DNA of 64,000 nucleotides from Owenweeksia hongkongensis DSM 17368 (GTDB lineage Bacteria > Bacteroidota > Bacteroidia > Flavobacteriales > Schleiferiaceae): NCBI RefSeq assembly GCF_000236705.1, contig NC_016599.1, positions 1,364,001-1,428,000 of the forward strand, in the 5' to 3' direction. A program made the position numbers and the translations under genes. This document shows, one piece after another, positions 60,706 through 64,000 of this stretch; positions within the stretch are counted from its first letter, which is position 1; each line of letters begins with the position of its first letter. Under the pieces are notes generated by a model. It had not been told where the DNA came from. It searched no databases and was given only the letters and a program-made list of their open reading frames with translations.

Positions 60706-63700
60706 TCATATATCTTTTATTACTATTACCGTGTTGCCACTACTGGTGTTTGAGTGTTCATCTTCCTTTTCCTGACTGGTCTCCTCCTCGGATTGTTGCT
60801 CAGTAATCGCACCCAGCACCATATCTTGCCCTACCCACAGTTCACTCAATCCTACATCTATTTTCCTGTCTGTTCGGGCTTTATCTGTGGTTTCAATTAC
60901 TATACGGTGGTATTTTACCGGAAGCAATATGGCCCAAGGCACCGAGGTTCCTATGGGCTTATCTTTAGCTACCACTACCGTAAACTTTCCTTCATCATCT
61001 ACCGCAATTCGCTCTATAGACAGCTCCTTGATATACTCTACATAATCAAGTTTTGAGAGATAGGAGCCCAATATCAGCGGGTCGATTTTTCCACCAATTC
61101 CCCCCACACCATGCTCTATATCTGAGAAGGAAAACAGGTAATCAGAAATGGCTTTATTGAATCGTCTGTAATTATAACCTGCCTTTCCGTTTGGCTCAAA
61201 ATCAACAATACAGTTTACTAGTAATCTTTCCACTTTGGGGTTTACCACCTTTACCTTGAGCAAAGGGCTTGCATGCGAATTCAAAAAATTCTCCATGTAG
61301 CGAAGCATACCGACCGTAAAGTACATTCTTTCCTCAAGGTTCCATCCTTTCCTAATGACCACCATTATTACCTCACCACCCTTTTTCTTACCTATCGCAA
61401 TAGGTCGTACACACCGCACGGCTATAACCTCATCAAAATTATTGAGAGCTATATCTTCAAAATCTTTCACCGACACCACCCTGTTTTTAGTGCGTATCCT
61501 TTCGCTTACGCGAGAATAAAACTCGTCTTCGCTACTCACTTCTCCACCTCCAAAAGTGCTGGCTGGCTGTTTTACTTTTTTTATCTGTGGATAGTTTCCC
61601 AGTACTTTTACAATGCTTCCGGCAGGTACCTCTTTACCCATCAACCTTGGATCTTGGCTTACCTCCTCCAGCATCACCGAGTTTAAAAACACTCCTTTTA
61701 CAATCGGATAATGCTCCACATTATGTAATACACTAGCCCTAATCCAATACACCGATGCATCGCGCTCTACATGGTTTATTTTTAGCTCCACTATACCAGA
61801 CCTTAGAAAGCCTTTGGTTTCATCTACCCGTATTTCATCTCTGGTAAAGGGTATCCATTCATCTTTATAAAAGTACTCCCATTGCAGGTCTTCGGTTTTT
61901 AGTAGCGAAGCGGAAATAGAATGTAGCAGATAAAAATATATTGGAACCGAAAGTGGTCGTTTCACTCCAGCAATCCCAATAAAAAGATAGCCTTCTGCCT
62001 TATAATTGGCCAGCACCCGTTGATTGCGAATTTCTTTTCCCTTTGCTACCATACGGGTACCAAAGGGTGTGATGTGAATAAAAGTCCCTGCATTGTTTCG
62101 CCCTCTTTTGTTAAACAGGCTAGTGTCAAAAACAATATCATCTTCGCTAGTATAGCTCACACTTACGTTAGCCACCTGAGGAATGAAAGGCTTATTTACG
62201 CTGTACCAAGCATTGGTTTTTCCCGCATTTTCAGTTGCATTGTCCAGCACAATACGGTTGTATGAATTATGGCCAAAGCCATTTTCAGGATGGGTTAATT
62301 CAAAGCGATAAAAACCCGCCTTACTATTGATAGTGTAATTTATTTCACCGCCCATCTTTTCCTCTGTTTGAGGATAGCGAAACTCAGGTACTCCAGTAAA
62401 ATTTATTTTGGACTGTGGCTTTAACTTTACCGAAGGATAACCTTCAGGCGTGCGCACATTTTCGGTTTCAAAAAGGGATTGCTTATAATTTAAAGGAATC
62501 CAACTCTTATCTTTTAGAACCTCTGTATTTATTTGAAATGAATCATTCATGATTCCATCAGGATAACCATCATAATAAGTTTCTAATCCACCATATTCCT
62601 TTGGAATATTTGCCCAATCTAATTGAACTGTAAGCTCTTGTATATTTTTCATGCTGAGCTCAGGTTTGCCTATCATAAGGTAACTCCCCTTTGCGGCTAT
62701 CGGGCCAAACAGGTCAAAGGGTTTCCCTGGTGTCATTTTGCCTATATTATTATAAATAGCTAAGTTCTTTAGCCCTGATACTTCCGCTTTTACATTTATT
62801 TTTGTCAGTTCTACTTGGTGTAAAAATGAATACAAAAAGATAGGCGCATTCTCATTGAGCTCAAATCTAAGAGCTGGTGCAAAACTACCCTTCTGTGCTT
62901 GTAGGGCAGGTTTCATTTTATTGAGACGTATGCCAATAGAAAACACATTCATTTCTGGATTTCGTGCTGTATAGTTTTCTATATCTATCCAGCCCTCAGC
63001 ATTAGAGTATTGTATTTTAAAACCATTGACCAGTAGATTGGTAAAAACTGAGCTTATCGACTCTCCCTTTTTATTTGAAATCTCCTGAAGTAGCTGTGCT
63101 GCCTTATCTTGACCATTACCATGCAAATAAAAAGTAACACAAATGTTGCGATCGCCTTCCTCTAAGTGAAGCACAGGAGAATGAATGATAAAACCCAGTG
63201 TAGCCACCTCTTCATTTTTCACTGTGGCTCTTCGATAGGTTTCTTTATTAGCCCCAAATGAGTACCAGTTTCTTTCTGGATGAATAGGTTTTCCTCCGCT
63301 CATCATTTTTTGAATGGTCGCGGATGAGATTAATTCTTCACTTGTTCCACAATTTAAGTGCGGATTTTTAGCAAAAAGCAAACTCTTAAGCTCCACCAAC
63401 TTGAGGTCATTCAACTCTACCTGATGGGTGGTTTTAAAAATAACATCCGCTGGACTACCCAGAATTTTCCCCGCAGAAAAAAGTGTTCCCTCTTCCAACA
63501 CAAAAGGTTTGGCAGTAGGTAGCATTTCCAAACAAACCGAAGTTCTTACGGGCTTGCCGGATGTGTTTATTTGCTTTAGTACTTTATCATAATAAAACTT
63601 TAGGTGACGTTCAGTTATGCCATTTATTTGATTTTGTAATTTTTCTAGTAGAACGGCAAAAGCAATATACATAGCGGCATGTGGCCTATGAATATTGGTA

Positions 63701-64000
63701 TGAAGCAGCACCTTTTTAAGTTGCTCTTTTATAAGCTGCTGTATATTTAGCACTACTTGATAATAAGCGTTGCATACATGCAACACCTGATCGGTTTTTA
63801 CAATTTTCTCATCATCTATCCCATCTATTAAACTTCTTATGGGATCCAAAAAATCTTCCTTACCGTAGCCAATCTTTTGAAATACCTCGTCAAAACCTTG
63901 GGCTTTGAGGGTCGCAATCCAAGTCTCAATTTTTGCATCAAGCCTCTGCATCCTTTCTTTAATCTCCTTTCGCTGCGCATCTATTGTTACGTCAGTTTCC
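60706..64000 (-). CDS. baseplate J-like eCIS protein, 5' end beyond the window
   Basis: At least 1097 aa. The ATG at 63951 is internal, because the frame stays open to the window edge (ETDVTIDAQRKEIKERM precedes it). The C-terminal third has the baseplate J/gp47 layout: EDEFYSRVSERIRTKNRVVS, DFEDIALNNFDEVIAVRC, ILGSYLSKLDYVEYIKEL. The rest is beta-rich. It resembles Afp11/12-type wedge proteins that ring the spike. Its C-terminal tail is Gln/Glu/Ser-rich and ends VIVIKDI. First gene visible in the operon; sheath, tube and spike genes may lie further right. Confidence 0.82.
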   Translation of the reverse strand, partial: ETDVTIDAQRKEIKERMQRLDAKIETWIATLKAQGFDEVFQKIGYGKEDFLDPIRSLIDGIDDEKIVKTDQVLHVCNAYYQVVLNIQQLIKEQLKKVLLHTNIHRPHAAMYIAFAVLLEKLQNQINGITERHLKFYYDKVLKQINTSGKPVRTSVCLEMLPTAKPFVLEEGTLFSAGKILGSPADVIFKTTHQVELNDLKLVELKSLLFAKNPHLNCGTSEELISSATIQKMMSGGKPIHPERNWYSFGANKETYRRATVKNEEVATLGFIIHSPVLHLEEGDRNICVTFYLHGNGQDKAAQLLQEISNKKGESISSVFTNLLVNGFKIQYSNAEGWIDIENYTARNPEMNVFSIGIRLNKMKPALQAQKGSFAPALRFELNENAPIFLYSFLHQVELTKINVKAEVSGLKNLAIYNNIGKMTPGKPFDLFGPIAAKGSYLMIGKPELSMKNIQELTVQLDWANIPKEYGGLETYYDGYPDGIMNDSFQINTEVLKDKSWIPLNYKQSLFETENVRTPEGYPSVKLKPQSKINFTGVPEFRYPQTEEKMGGEINYTINSKAGFYRFELTHPENGFGHNSYNRIVLDNATENAGKTNAWYSVNKPFIPQVANVSVSYTSEDDIVFDTSLFNKRGRNNAGTFIHITPFGTRMVAKGKEIRNQRVLANYKAEGYLFIGIAGVKRPLSVPIYFYLLHSISASLLKTEDLQWEYFYKDEWIPFTRDEIRVDETKGFLRSGIVELKINHVERDASVYWIRASVLHNVEHYPIVKGVFLNSVMLEEVSQDPRLMGKEVPAGSIVKVLGNYPQIKKVKQPASTFGGGEVSSEDEFYSRVSERIRTKNRVVSVKDFEDIALNNFDEVIAVRCVRPIAIGKKKGGEVIMVVIRKGWNLEERMYFTVGMLRYMENFLNSHASPLLKVKVVNPKVERLLVNCIVDFEPNGKAGYNYRRFNKAISDYLFSFSDIEHGVGGIGGKIDPLILGSYLSKLDYVEYIKELSIERIAVDDEGKFTVVVAKDKPIGTSVPWAILLPVKYHRIVIETTDKARTDRKIDVGLSELWVGQDMVLGAITEQQSEEETSQEKEDEHSNTSSGNTVIVIKDI

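Noticed and set aside
49679-64000. Type VI secretion or prophage tail
   Set aside because: AAA+ ATPase, tape-measure family and DUF4157 point to eCIS; no TssB/C, capsid, terminase or lysis genes are visible.

Overview
The window looks like a chromosomal segment of a marine-type Bacteroidota, probably a Cryomorphaceae/Flavobacteriales relative. The evidence is: two proteins with C-terminal type IX secretion (por) sorting domains; carboxypeptidase-D-like plus TonB-dependent receptors; several promoters of the Bacteroidota sigma-A form (TTG, about 19 nt, TAnnTTTG); the rpmB-rpmG-DUF4295 cluster; a zapA / 6S-like RNA / rny arrangement; and almost no Shine-Dalgarno sequences. The genus is an inference from gene content, not an alignment.

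Layout. 1-11.4 kb is housekeeping and envelope: partial LhgO, a T9SS cargo, a large phosphodiesterase-TPR-sulfotransferase fusion, a MacB/FtsX-type permease, L28/L33/DUF4295, CinA, a DUF4197 lipoprotein and a class A penicillin-binding protein. 11.5-19 kb holds a TonB receptor with a partner protein, an M23 peptidase, a ZapB-like/ZapA pair, a 6S-like RNA and RNase Y. Two different IS3-family elements sit at 19178-20496 and 28981-30364. Each has inverted repeats, a 3-bp target duplication, a -1 slippery heptamer and a long palindrome over the transposase 3' end. Between them are a nucleoside phosphorylase, a universal stress protein, an M14 peptidase, a DUF429 protein, a two-component system, a small T9SS protein and a glycosyltransferase. 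30.4-48 kb is core metabolism: TonB receptor, HolA, RlmI-like methyltransferase, PurB, an AstE-like deacylase, tandem AcnB and AcnA, hemerythrin, thioesterase, PlsY and ClpS. It ends at tRNA-Arg(ACG).

Right of tRNA-Arg the content becomes accessory. First comes a HEPN-motif protein bracketed by two copies of the same terminator hairpin. Then comes part of an extracellular contractile injection system (eCIS). The minus-strand operon, read from the right edge, is: baseplate J-like protein (5' end outside the window), small fibre-like protein, NEHDPGVT-motif baseplate protein, 1380-aa tape-measure protein, AAA+ ATPase, PAAR-like DUF4280 spike tip. The order resembles the distal half of Afp/PVC clusters. 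Sheath, tube, LysM adaptor and cap genes are not visible and may lie beyond 64000. Facing the operon at 49679-51154 is a DUF4157 protein. Its C-terminal half carries an HxxxRH...IPTASRF pattern like bacterial RNase A-like (CdiA-CT) toxins, so it is the best effector candidate. The tape measure contains a recent-looking 109-residue tandem duplication.

No CRISPR array, rRNA operon, integrase or prophage was seen. Intergenic DNA holds several palindromic repeat clusters (33.9, 38.5 and 44.1-44.3 kb) of the kind dispersed in Bacteroidota genomes.
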